A stretch of DNA of 64,000 nt. Source: DATFKA01 sp042095835 (GTDB lineage Bacteria > Bacteroidota > Bacteroidia > Chitinophagales > Saprospiraceae). The stretch lies in assembly GCA_042095835.1 (NCBI GenBank), contig JBELML010000017.1, forward strand, positions 1-64,000, given 5' to 3'. This document shows positions 16,499 through 26,000 of this stretch, piece after piece; the stretch's first letter is position 1, and the number at the start of each line of letters is the position of its first letter. Under the pieces are notes generated by a model. It did not search any database. It was not told the DNA's origin and saw only the letters and a program-made list of their open reading frames with translations. A program made the translations under genes and the position numbers.

Positions 16499-16978
16499 TT
16501 ATCTCTCCGCTTCAGCGATTTCATGCCAAGCTCTTTTAGGTCGGTTATTGGGATAGCCCTTTTCTGCTCGATAGGCTTTTCGCTCAGCCGTAAAATCCCA
16601 CCAGTTTTTAGAATAATCCTGATGATTAGCAAAATGGACCACCAATCGAAATTGATCCTCTACGCAAGAGTCTATCCAATAGCCTTTCTTATGCTCATAC
16701 GCCTCAACTAGGGCTGCTCCTGTTTTATTTTGGAGAGACCCTAGGTCATAATATCCCAAGAAGATTAGATCTTCCGCAAATTTGATGCCGATAGAAGGGA
16801 TTTGCTGAAAGGTGCTCAATGCATCCAATTCTTTGGCCCTTTGAGCGCTAAACGCTAACACCAATTCTATTTCTTTGGCAGACATATCAATCAGGTCAGC
16901 CTTCTTCATTTTCTTTTGGCGAAGCATCTTCTTTTCTTCCGAACTTAAATCGAATTTAATGGATTTTTTAGATTTCAT
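16499..16978 (-). CDS. Helix-hairpin-helix protein of the Cdd1 (pathogenicity locus) type
   Basis: A 159-residue soluble basic protein. The centre (FQQIPSIGIKFAEDLIFLGYYDLGSLQNKTGAALVEAYEHKKGYWIDSCVEDQFRLVVHFANH) is a helix-hairpin-helix with the IPSIG turn, and the C-terminal WWDFTAERKAYRAEKGYP stretch is typical of the Cdd1 family. The family name reflects where it was first noted, not a proven role in virulence. DNA binding is likely from the fold. It is a single gene between the ankyrin gene and the divergent sulfatase. Confidence 0.8.
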   Translation of the reverse strand: MKSKKSIKFDLSSEEKKMLRQKKMKKADLIDMSAKEIELVLAFSAQRAKELDALSTFQQIPSIGIKFAEDLIFLGYYDLGSLQNKTGAALVEAYEHKKGYWIDSCVEDQFRLVVHFANHQDYSKNWWDFTAERKAYRAEKGYPNNRPKRAWHEIAEAER

Positions 16979-17055
16979 GATCTAGGAGTCGTATTTTGAG
17001 TGATTGAAAATGATTTACCAATATCCATTCTTTTTCTCAAATCAGATCACAAATT

Positions 17056-18597
17056 ATGCCGGCATTTACGCAAAAAATAGTCTTCTTCTTTTTTCTCCTT
17101 AGTGCTTTCGGGTTTTCTGCTTGTGAAAGCGGTGATCCAAAAACAAAGGATGAACTTAGCTCCAAAGATCGACCCAATGTCATCATCATCTATCTTGATG
17201 ATTTAGGCTATGGAGATGTTGGTGCTTATGGTGCAACCGAGCTCAAAACGCCCAACATAGACAAGCTCGCTAAAGGTGGTGTGCGATTTACTGCGGGCTA
17301 TGCTTCTTCTGCGACCTGCTCTCCTAGTCGTTATGCTTTGCTTACGGGTACCTATCCTTGGCGAAATGAGCGCGCACGCATCTTATCAGGTACGGCTCCC
17401 CTACTCATTGACACCGCAGAAATGACCATCCCAAAAATGCTAAAAGCAAAAGGCTATCATACAGGAATTGTTGGAAAATGGCACCTGGGATTGGGTAATG
17501 GACAAGTAGATTGGAATACAATGATTAGCCCTGGACCTAATCAGGTAGGTTTTGATTATTCGTATATTTTAGCTGCTACCCAAGATAGGGTTCCAACTGT
17601 TTATATTGAAAATGGTCGAGTAGTTGGTCATGACCCTAATGATCCAATTGCGGTCGACTATAAGCAAAATTTTGAGGGCGAACCCACTGGAAAAGATAAC
17701 CCTGAAATGCTAAAAATGCGATGGCACCACGGCCATAACAATAGCATTGTCAATGGGATTCCGCGTATAGGTTTTATGCAAGGTGGCGAAAAAGCGCGTT
17801 GGGTAGATGAGAATATGGCTGACACTTTTCTCCTGAAGGCTCAGGACTATATTAGCCAACATAATGATGATCCATTCTTTTTGTTCTATACGCTTCAGCA
17901 ACCCCATGTGCCTCGTACGCCACACCCAAGGTTTGTAGGCAGCTCGGGATTGGGGCCAAGAGGAGATGTGATTGTAGAAGCAGATTGGGCGATTGGAGAA
18001 CTCTACAAAACGCTAGAAGCGGAAGGTTTACTAGAGCATACCCTTATACTTTTATCAAGTGATAATGGCCCGGTACTCAATGATGGCTATTACGATGAAG
18101 CCGTTGAAAAAAATGGAGACCATAAGCCTAGCGGACCGCTCAGAGGTGGAAAGTACAGTCTTTTTGAAGCTGGCACTCGAGTTCCATTTATTAGCTACTG
18201 GAAAGGACGAATTCAGCCTAGAGTATCTGAAGCAATGGTTTCTCAATTAGATTTTCTAAGCTCACTCGCCCAGTTAGTAGGTAGTGAAGTCCAAGGCCCT
18301 GACAGTGAAAAAATGCTGGAAGTCCTATTAGGTCAATCCCAGAATGGCAGGGATAAATTGATCTTGGAGGCCACAGGTAGAACCGCCTTAAGACAAGGCG
18401 ATTGGGTATTTATACCTCCTTATGATGGACCTGCCATTAGTAAAAATGTCAATATCGAAATTGGAAACGCAGCTGATTATCAATTGTATAATCTCAAAAC
18501 AGATATTCATCAGCAGATTAATTTGGCTCAAAAAGAAGTAGAAAAGTTTGCTGAACTCAAAGAACTTTATGAGACACTAAGAAATTCAGCAAAGTAG
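17056..18597 (+). CDS. Arylsulfatase-type sulfatase, lipoprotein
   Basis: A 513-residue lipoprotein: the signal ends in a FSAC lipobox (Cys23). The sulfatase signature CSPSRYALLTG places the formylglycine cysteine at residue 88. YLDDLGYGDVGAYG supplies metal-binding Asp residues, and KWHLGLG and SSDNGP are the other active-site blocks. It hydrolyses sulfate esters of sugars or aromatics at the cell surface or periplasm. Activity needs a formylglycine-generating or anaerobic maturase enzyme, which is not in this window. The sulfated glycan is not identifiable. Its 3' end overlaps the convergent esterase gene by 12 bases. Next to a P450 demethylation-type operon, use of methylated, sulfated algal galactans is a reasonable idea. 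Confidence 0.9.
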   Translation: MPAFTQKIVFFFFLLSAFGFSACESGDPKTKDELSSKDRPNVIIIYLDDLGYGDVGAYGATELKTPNIDKLAKGGVRFTAGYASSATCSPSRYALLTGTYPWRNERARILSGTAPLLIDTAEMTIPKMLKAKGYHTGIVGKWHLGLGNGQVDWNTMISPGPNQVGFDYSYILAATQDRVPTVYIENGRVVGHDPNDPIAVDYKQNFEGEPTGKDNPEMLKMRWHHGHNNSIVNGIPRIGFMQGGEKARWVDENMADTFLLKAQDYISQHNDDPFFLFYTLQQPHVPRTPHPRFVGSSGLGPRGDVIVEADWAIGELYKTLEAEGLLEHTLILLSSDNGPVLNDGYYDEAVEKNGDHKPSGPLRGGKYSLFEAGTRVPFISYWKGRIQPRVSEAMVSQLDFLSSLAQLVGSEVQGPDSEKMLEVLLGQSQNGRDKLILEATGRTALRQGDWVFIPPYDGPAISKNVNIEIGNAADYQLYNLKTDIHQQINLAQKEVEKFAELKELYETLRNSAK

Positions 18598-19386
18598 GTT
18601 TTGATCAAAAAATTCTAAGGTTCTCGCGAGGTGTTCTTGCCAATAAGACCATTGGTGCCCTCCAGGAAACTCCTCATAAATATGGACTATTTCATGGTCG
18701 GACAAGGCTTGGTGCAGTTGTCGATTCGCGGACAGTAGAGAATCTTCTAAACCACAATCGAAGCGAATAGCTGGCAGGGCGCTTTTATTTTTTATAAAAA
18801 CATCCAAAACATTTTCGTCATCGAGATTAGTACGGTAGGCAGCAAGTGGTTCTTCTACAAATTGACTCATTTGCGCCAATTTGGTAATCGAACTGTGGCC
18901 GGAGATAGCCTTAAAGCGATGCGGGTGCTTGCCTCCCATCATCAAAGCGCCATATCCGCCCATAGAAAGCCCGCCTATACAAAAAGGCGACTCTGTACTA
19001 GCTCCAGGTAGGTTTTCTAGGATCGCTTTGGGTACGTCTTCAACAATCCAGTTCTCAAATTTCTGAGTGTGATTAAGATAGCCTGAGCCATCTCCCCAAA
19101 GCCCATCTGAAGGCATGGCTATAATCGCAGGCTGAATCCGTTTACTTTTCATCATCGCGGAGGCCGTGTGGTGTGCACCTCCTTTTAATGCCCAAGCCCA
19201 GGCGCTTCCATAGACACCGTGCAAAAGGATATAGATCGGCAGGTCTGCTAATTCTTGTGTTGCAGAGGGTATAAATAGGCAGATATCCCCTCTACCTTGG
19301 AGGGCCTTTGACTTCACCGTCATAAACCTTAAACCATCTCTTTCGTAGAGGGAATCAGAAAGTTCTATCGTGCGAAAACTAGCCAT
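18586..19386 (-). CDS. Esterase D / S-formylglutathione hydrolase-like alpha/beta hydrolase
   Basis: I use the ATG at 19386; a TTG at 19407 overlaps the stop of the preceding dehydrogenase gene and would add seven residues. The 266-residue protein has the PHB-depolymerase/esterase D fold: an LLHGVYG oxyanion region, the nucleophile elbow GGLSMGGYGALM, an acid near FDCGLEDSLL and a His in FPGGHQWSYW. This family includes S-formylglutathione hydrolase and feruloyl/acetyl esterases. As the last gene of the P450, ferredoxin and dehydrogenase unit it may release formate from a formyl thioester formed when formaldehyde is oxidised. That step is inferred from context. Confidence 0.8.
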   Translation of the reverse strand: MASFRTIELSDSLYERDGLRFMTVKSKALQGRGDICLFIPSATQELADLPIYILLHGVYGSAWAWALKGGAHHTASAMMKSKRIQPAIIAMPSDGLWGDGSGYLNHTQKFENWIVEDVPKAILENLPGASTESPFCIGGLSMGGYGALMMGGKHPHRFKAISGHSSITKLAQMSQFVEEPLAAYRTNLDDENVLDVFIKNKSALPAIRFDCGLEDSLLSANRQLHQALSDHEIVHIYEEFPGGHQWSYWQEHLARTLEFFDQNLLC

Positions 19387-19403
19387 GCTGTAAAGATTTG
19401 TGA

Positions 19404-20534
19404 TCAATCAAAAAGGACAACGCTTTTAGCATTACGGCCAGCAAGCAAATCATCGAAGGCTTTATCTAATTCTTCCAGGCGGTAGCTGCTTGTAATCATC
19501 TCCTCTAAAAGGAGGTCTCCTTTGCCGTATAAGTGCATCACTTTAGGAAAGTCAATTTGTGGTCGACATTTGCCATACAATGGATTGATATAAATTTTAT
19601 CCCATTCAAACAATCGCATATCAATGCTTATTTCTTCTTCTATACCGCTGACCTGTACCGCTGTACCTGCATTTCTGATCATTGCCAAAGGGGCAGCACC
19701 AAGTGCAGGAATAGCAGTACACTCGAAAGCATAGTCTGCCAAACGACCACCTAGCAGCGTTTTCAATTGCTCCGCTGCTTTAAGCAGCTCTTCATCTTCT
19801 TTTTCTGCACGGATGACATCAGTAGCCCCAAATTGCTTAGCCCATTCTAATTTACGAGGATTGATATCAATCCCTACAATTCTACTGGCTCCTGAAATCC
19901 GACATCCTTGAATCACATTGAGGCCCACTCCTCCACAACCTAAAACTACTGCTGTACTCCCTGCTTGAAAACGTGCCGCATTTACAACTGACCCGTAACC
20001 GGTCATCACGCCACAACTGACGATAGCGGCGGCAGCGAAGTTAGATGGCTGATCAATTTTTACGACGCCTGCTGCTTTGACGAGCGCATATTCACTTAAT
20101 GTTCCAAGATTAAAGGAGCGTACTATATTTTGGCCCTTCCACTTGGAACCTTCCAGATGAGCGTGTCCTGGAGTATAACCATTCCCTCCCGCTACAACAG
20201 GTGAATTGATCTCACAAATATGCTGGTTCCCTTCTTGGCATTGGAAGCAAGTCATACATGGTGTAGCCCAGTTCAAAATAACCGCATCTCCTACCTCTAC
20301 ACTCGTCACCCCCAAACCTACCGCTTCAACGATACCTGCGCCTTCGTGCCCCATAACGATAGGTTTCCCCCAGGAAAGAGAGTCATAATCAGTATGGCAG
20401 ATGCCGGCGGCCTTCATTTTGACCAAGACCTCATCGGGTCTAGGAGCCGCTAATTGTATATTATCAATGGTGAAACTCCCCTCTCCCGTTGCGATGGCAC
20501 TTTTTACTAATCTTGGCATATTATTCGTATTCAA
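19404..20534 (-). CDS. Zinc alcohol dehydrogenase, class III-like
   Basis: A 376-residue MDR dehydrogenase. Catalytic zinc ligands are GICHTDYDS (Cys46), GHEGAG and a late Cys in SCGVMTGYG. Structural zinc cysteines are CMTCFQCQEGNQHIC, and the NAD-binding motif is VVLGCGGVGLNVIQG. These features are those of the class III/glutathione-dependent formaldehyde dehydrogenase branch, rather than the polyol branch seen at 13043. It lies 27 bases after the ferredoxin gene and overlaps the esterase region, so it is co-transcribed. It probably oxidises the alcohol or formaldehyde product of the P450 reaction. Similar dehydrogenases sit beside P450 demethylases in marine Bacteroidota. Confidence 0.85.
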   Translation of the reverse strand: MNTNNMPRLVKSAIATGEGSFTIDNIQLAAPRPDEVLVKMKAAGICHTDYDSLSWGKPIVMGHEGAGIVEAVGLGVTSVEVGDAVILNWATPCMTCFQCQEGNQHICEINSPVVAGGNGYTPGHAHLEGSKWKGQNIVRSFNLGTLSEYALVKAAGVVKIDQPSNFAAAAIVSCGVMTGYGSVVNAARFQAGSTAVVLGCGGVGLNVIQGCRISGASRIVGIDINPRKLEWAKQFGATDVIRAEKEDEELLKAAEQLKTLLGGRLADYAFECTAIPALGAAPLAMIRNAGTAVQVSGIEEEISIDMRLFEWDKIYINPLYGKCRPQIDFPKVMHLYGKGDLLLEEMITSSYRLEELDKAFDDLLAGRNAKSVVLFD

Positions 20535-20561
20535 ACAGACTGCAAATATTGAGTTAGTAAA

Positions 20562-20873
20562 TTAGGGATTCACCACTTTTACTACTATTCCCTCAATGTG
20601 TTCCGAAATAGGTATCTGACAAGCCAAACGACTGAAGGGAATATCTTCTGCATAAAATTCGAGGAGGTCTGTTTCAATTTGACTCGGCGGATCAAGTTTC
20701 GACCAGTAGGCTTCTTCGACTTGTATATGACAAGTGGCACAGGAACATACTCCGCCGCATTCTGCTTCAATCCCTGCAACATCGTGTTGGGTTGCCAATT
20801 CCATCATGGAGCCACTACTTCCTTCGAGCTCTATGGTAGCGCCTTTTTTTGTGATAAAGGTAATTTTGGGCAT
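20562..20873 (-). CDS. [2Fe-2S] ferredoxin, adrenodoxin type
   Basis: A 103-residue protein with the cluster ligands spaced as in putidaredoxin and adrenodoxin: Cys39, Cys45, Cys48 and Cys85 (C-x5-C-x2-C and a distant Cys in SRLACQIP). Acidic residues around 67-77 (ETDLLEFYAED) would dock a P450 or reductase. It starts 15 bases after the P450 stop and must be the electron donor to it. No ferredoxin reductase is encoded in the window, so an enzyme elsewhere must serve. Confidence 0.93.
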   Translation of the reverse strand: MPKITFITKKGATIELEGSSGSMMELATQHDVAGIEAECGGVCSCATCHIQVEEAYWSKLDPPSQIETDLLEFYAEDIPFSRLACQIPISEHIEGIVVKVVNP

Positions 20874-20888
20874 ATCTCTAATTTTGTA

Positions 20889-22052
20889 TCAGTTATGTGA
20901 ATATTTCAATCGTACAATCAGTCGTTCAAAGCCTACTTTACGTTGCACAGCACCCCAGGTTTCGATCTTTTCTTCCGCTTCTACTATTTCAATCTTCTCT
21001 ACTTTTTCTATTAAGACTTCCAAAAGCGTTCTTAAAACTTGTCTAGCGTGCGTAGCTCCTAAACATTTATGGTGACTGAAACCAAAACCCACGTGCGGAT
21101 TGATTTTTCTATCTAAAACGACCTCATTTGGCTTTTCAAAAACCTTGGGGTCTCGATTGGCTGAGGCCCAGCATAGAGAAATCCTAGTATCTGCCGCTAC
21201 TGCCTGCTCCCCAACTTGTGTATCTTCTGTAGCTACTCTTCCCATGTGGGTTAAAGGGCTAAAATAGCGCACCAATTCTTCAACAGCACGCCCCATCTTT
21301 TCGGGAGCGTCCTTTAATGCGTCCAATGCTTTTGGGTGACTCGAAAAATAAGCAATGGTATTGGTAATCGCGTTAATCACGGTATCGCGTCCACCAGCGA
21401 AGGTGAGATTCATGACCCCTTTAATTTCTTCCCGACTTAGTTTTCGTCCCTGAAAATCTAATGCTAGCAATATTGAAAATAAATCATCTCCTGGTTTTTC
21501 TATAGCCTGGTCGATGGCTTGGTCGAGGTAATCATCAAGGGTATTGGCTTTGCCATCATCTAAGGCTGTTTCTTCACTTCTAAAAACGTGGGTACCCCAA
21601 GAAATCCAAATGTCCGCTTCTTCAATTGGCATATTTAGCAATAAGGTCAGTGCCTTAGATTGTATCGGCAAGGCAAGCATTCTTACAACTTCGAGCTGAT
21701 CAAGGTTTTTAGCTCCTTGAAACGCCTCCTCTAATTGTGTTTTTAAAGCTGCTTGATAGCTTTGCTCATTTGGTCTCTTAAACCAAGCTTCTAAAAGAGA
21801 GCGATAGGCACCATGCATAGGAGGATCTACCTCAAAAGGTATTTGCCGAGTCGACCGTATATTAACTTCTGATGGAACAACGATACGTCCTGGTTGTGCC
21901 GCGGATTGGAAAGTTTTCCAATTGTGGGCACATTTACGTACCTCTTTATGTCCTAGTACCATGAGCACAGGATCATTTTGGTCATCAATGGGATGTACAC
22001 CTGCTTGCTCTCGAATGGCGCCGAAAGCGTCTGAAAATTCACTTTTTTCCAT
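20889..22052 (-). CDS. Cytochrome P450 monooxygenase
   Basis: A 387-residue soluble bacterial P450. The I-helix oxygen-activation motif is AGGRDT, the K-helix ExxR is EELVR, and the heme-binding loop GFGFSHHKCLGATHAR places the axial cysteine at about residue 330. The absence of a membrane anchor and the downstream ferredoxin gene indicate a class I, three-component system. Gene order P450, ferredoxin, alcohol dehydrogenase, esterase matches the loci known to O-demethylate 6-O-methyl-galactose in marine Bacteroidota (CYP236 type), which release formaldehyde. I cannot assign the CYP family from sequence alone, and terpenoid or alkyl hydroxylation remains possible. An AraC regulator diverges from it. 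Confidence 0.93.
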   Translation of the reverse strand: MEKSEFSDAFGAIREQAGVHPIDDQNDPVLMVLGHKEVRKCAHNWKTFQSAAQPGRIVVPSEVNIRSTRQIPFEVDPPMHGAYRSLLEAWFKRPNEQSYQAALKTQLEEAFQGAKNLDQLEVVRMLALPIQSKALTLLLNMPIEEADIWISWGTHVFRSEETALDDGKANTLDDYLDQAIDQAIEKPGDDLFSILLALDFQGRKLSREEIKGVMNLTFAGGRDTVINAITNTIAYFSSHPKALDALKDAPEKMGRAVEELVRYFSPLTHMGRVATEDTQVGEQAVAADTRISLCWASANRDPKVFEKPNEVVLDRKINPHVGFGFSHHKCLGATHARQVLRTLLEVLIEKVEKIEIVEAEEKIETWGAVQRKVGFERLIVRLKYSHN

Positions 22053-22186
22053 GTTAGCCTAAGCTTGGTTGAAGATCAAATTTCGGAAATCTTTAGTCCT
22101 TATGGATAAAGTATTTTGTCTTAAAAGTTAACTATCTTGACTATAATATCCTAATTACCTACATTTCAATACAAAATAAGCAACTA

Positions 22187-23026
22187 TTGAAGCCTGTCCT
22201 AGAAAGAATAAATCTTGACCATACCCGATCTATTCATGCTTTTCATCATGATGAAAAGCACTTTGAAACGCCTTGGCATATTCATCCGCAATTAGAGCTC
22301 ACCTATATTTCCGAAAGTGTAGGCACCAAATTTATTGGGGATTATGTAGGTTCTTATCAAACTGGGGAATTGGTGCTTTTAGCAGGAAACTTACCCCATT
22401 ATTGGAAAAATATCGCTTCAGTAACACAAAATGCTAAATCGACAGTCATCCAATGGAATCAGGGCATTTTTTCTAATAGTCCAGAACTCAAGTCCGTTTA
22501 TGTCCTTTTAAAAAAGGCGAAACGTGGTCTCTTATTTGATCACAAGCATACCAAAAAGATTGTCCTAAAAGTCCTTCAATTACCCGCTTTTTCGGGATCA
22601 CACTTATACCTCAGGTTGCTAGAAGTACTGGTCATTTTAGCTGAAACACCCTCAATTCCACTATCCAAAAAGTCATTTAATACAGTTATTCCTGACTTGC
22701 ATGAGCAGCGGATTTCCCTGGTTTATGAATATGTAGAAGGTCATTATCATCAAAAAATTCGCTTAGAAGATCTTGGTCAATTATTAAATATGTCTGAGCA
22801 ATCTTTCTCTAGGTTTTTCAGCCAATTAATGGGCAAACCATTTTTCACCTTTTTGAATGAATATAGGATTAATATAGCCGTACGGATGCTATTGGATACG
22901 GATAGGTCCGTTGCAGAAGTTGGCTATGCCTGCGGGTATGAATCTCTTCCCTTTTTTCATAAACAATTCAATAAACTGAAAGAGGCCACTCCTGGAAAAT
23001 TCAGAAAAAGGTATCGTAAGCTATAA
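22187..23026 (+). CDS. AraC family transcriptional regulator
   Basis: A 279-residue protein with a TTG start at 22187. The N-terminal cupin-like sensor (about 10-100) includes TPWHIHPQLELTYI and GELVLLAGNLPHYWKN. The C-terminal double helix-turn-helix (about 180-279) contains LGQLLNMSEQSFSRFFSQLMGKPFFTFLNEYRI and VAEVGYACGYESLPFFHKQFNKLKEATPGKFR. It is divergent from the P450 operon, with 134 bases between starts, and so is the likely activator of that operon. The cupin histidines suggest a small sugar or alcohol ligand. The gene ends in a hairpin at 23033-23062. Confidence 0.9.
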   Translation: MKPVLERINLDHTRSIHAFHHDEKHFETPWHIHPQLELTYISESVGTKFIGDYVGSYQTGELVLLAGNLPHYWKNIASVTQNAKSTVIQWNQGIFSNSPELKSVYVLLKKAKRGLLFDHKHTKKIVLKVLQLPAFSGSHLYLRLLEVLVILAETPSIPLSKKSFNTVIPDLHEQRISLVYEYVEGHYHQKIRLEDLGQLLNMSEQSFSRFFSQLMGKPFFTFLNEYRINIAVRMLLDTDRSVAEVGYACGYESLPFFHKQFNKLKEATPGKFRKRYRKL

Positions 23027-23032
23027 AAAGTG

Positions 23033-23062
23033 AATGAGCCTTTAGCAAGCTAAAGACTCATT
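23033..23062. terminator. Hairpin between convergent AraC and ThuA/PQQ genes
   Basis: aatgag-ctttagc pairs with gctaaag-ctcatt around a 2-base loop with one mismatch. The T-run is weak on either side. It sits in the 71-base gap between two convergent stops. Confidence 0.45.
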
Positions 23063-23097
23063 TCAGAACAATTTCCCTATGATAAATACTGTAATTA

Positions 23098-26000
23098 TTA
23101 CATGGAATCTCCTAGAGGCGTATTACTGAAGTACATGGAAATCAAAGCCGTTACTGGCTTTTCTCCATCATTTTTAAACTTGACATAAAAATCGTGTACT
23201 CCTTTTACTCCAGGTAGATTGGTTTCTATTTCTTCCATCCCAAAATCGGCAAGATTGGTCTTGATTGGCAATTCTACAACGGCCTCACTGTCTGGATCAT
23301 CTAGATGGATGCTCATGGTACCACCAGAGAAAAACGGCCCTGCTTTAGCGATCTCAAAACGAATGGCTTCTACCCCTGTAAAATCAATTTGATTGTAGGT
23401 AACTACTCCATCGCTCATCCCAATGACTAGTTCCATTTCTTCCTTAAACATACCTTGAGACATTTCAGGATCAACCTTAAATTTCTGTGCTTTCAGGATT
23501 TCGCTATATTCTGCTGCCAACATCTTTGGATAACGCAATACGACTACCTCCCGAGCTGTAAGTGGTCCAATCTGATCTCCACCTTTATCACGGTAAGAAG
23601 CCGTCAAAATATACTTCCCTTCGGTATTGCCTGATTGGTGTTGATTAAAGGTATAAGCGCCTTTAGCAGGCATTGTTGCTAAAGGGGCATCACTACTTAA
23701 AGATAAAATATACTTGGCCATTTGCTGTGCCTCACTTTGCGACAATTGTGGGTGTGCAGCCATAACCGTTTCGCCCCAGACACCGCCACCGCCATTAATA
23801 ATTTTACTCGCTAAATAGACCTCTGCCTTCGCATCGCCTACATATTTCTTAGCGATCTCCAAGTAATTAGGTCCTACCGAGGCCACATCCATTTGGTGGC
23901 AAGTAGCACAATCCGAACCATCCATTAGCTGCTTTCCTAATGCAAAACCAGATGCCTCTTGCATTGCCTTATGTCCCAAGGCACTCATATTAGCGTCATA
24001 GCCTCGCTCTAAGTGATCGATACTGACAACTACTTGATTGGGGCTAATTCCGCTGCCTAGACGGCCATCTTCTTTATCAGAGACGGAAACCTCATAAGCC
24101 AGTTTTTGATTATCCCAATAGAAGCTTCGATTGCCTACAAAGTCCCATTTTATTTCAGGCAGCTCGTTCCCCACCAAAATTTCTGTTTTAGACGTTGACT
24201 GCTCTCCAGAAGGATCTGCCACCACAAGTGTGACTTCATATTTCCCAGCTTTATCAAAAGTAAAAGTTGGGTTCTCTTCAGTTGATTGTGGTTTATCGCT
24301 ATCTCCATAATACCAGGCATAAGACAAAGCATCACCATCAAAGTCTTTTGACTCAGAAGTGAAGGCCACTTCTAGTGGTGCGGCTCCAACTGTTTTACTA
24401 GCTGCCATTTGGGCCAATGGCTTGCGATTTCCTGCCGTGTATTTTAGGTGAACCAGTCTAGCGTCTGGGTTTTCGGAGAACCAAACTGTTCCATATTCAA
24501 GCAAATACATATCGCCGTTTGGTCCAAAAATGATATCTGTCGGATTACTGAATTTAAAGCTTGGTAAAAAGCGATCCATACGCACAAAGTCTCCATTTTC
24601 ATCCATTGTGACGTTCATGATCCAGCCCCGCATCCAATCATAGGTGAATAGTTTTCCATCATAGTAATCTGGAAAACGGCCATCATTTTCTGGATAATCC
24701 TCTTTGTAGAAAACAGGTCCAGCCATTGCATTACGGCCACCATCTCCTACTAATGGGAACTCATCAGAAGCACCATATGGATAGTAAATATATGCGGGTT
24801 GGGCAGGAGGCAGGTTTTGTGCTCCTGTATTATTAGGCGACTGATTTATTGGTTTTTCTTGATCGTGGGGATCATAAGAGACCTGAGTAGCAAAGTCGTA
24901 TTTATTGTAGGGCTTATTATCTGCAATGAAATAGGGCCAACCAAAGAATCCTGCCTGTCTTGCTTGGTTAACTTCATCATGTCCTTTTGGGCCTCTTCCT
25001 AAGCTATCCGTTCCTGCATCTGGGCCTACATCTCCCCAGTAGAGCCATCCATTGCGTTGATCTACCGCGATACGGAAGGGATTACGGCAGCCCATTACGT
25101 AAATTTCCGGACGACCCTCCTCTTTATTCGAAAATAAATTGCCTTCAGGAATACTATAAGAACCATCCGCTTCAGGTTTGATTCTCAAGACCTTACCACG
25201 TAAATCATTAGTATTGGCAGCAGATTTTTGCGCATCCCAAGGGCTACGACCAGGTTGTTCATCACTTGGAGAAAAGCCGTCAGAGGCGTGTGGATTTGTA
25301 TTATCTCCAGTAGCAATAAATAAATTGCCATTGGGTCCAAATTCAATGCTACCAGCGGAATGACAACATTCATCTCTTTGGGTAGCAATTTTTAATAACA
25401 ACTTTTTTGAATCCATATCAAGAGAGCGGTAATTTTCCGCCATTGTAAACCTTGACACGTGCTGCTCTGATTCGGTAGGATCAGAATGGAATAGATAAAT
25501 CCAACGGTTGTTTTCAAAATCAGGATCCAGAGCTAGACCCAATAGACCATCTTCCAATTCACTGAAAACTTCTAGTTTCTGGATTTCAGTTGTTCCTTCA
25601 ACTTCAGGGTCATAGATTTTAATCTCACCATGACGTTGAATATAGATCAACTTTCCATCTGGGAGCATCTCTAGCTCCATCGGCTCGTTCAAACCAGCTT
25701 CTAGTACTATTTTCTCAAACCTATTCTCTTCTGGAGCAACATTCGCATTATTGAAGTTAACGCGCACGGCTGGACCTGCGGCGTAATTAATACCCCCTAA
25801 AAGGTGCTTCAAGAAATCTGGACTACTGAAGGTCTCAGGAGTGTGCCCTTTCCCTGTGTACCAAGAGCGTCCACCGTCGAACTCATGATACCAGGCAATC
25901 GGATGATTTTCACCATTCGTTCCTCCTTCATAAGTAGATTCATCCAAGTTTAAGAGTACATTGATATGAGATTGGATGTCTTTGTAATTGTACCATTCAT

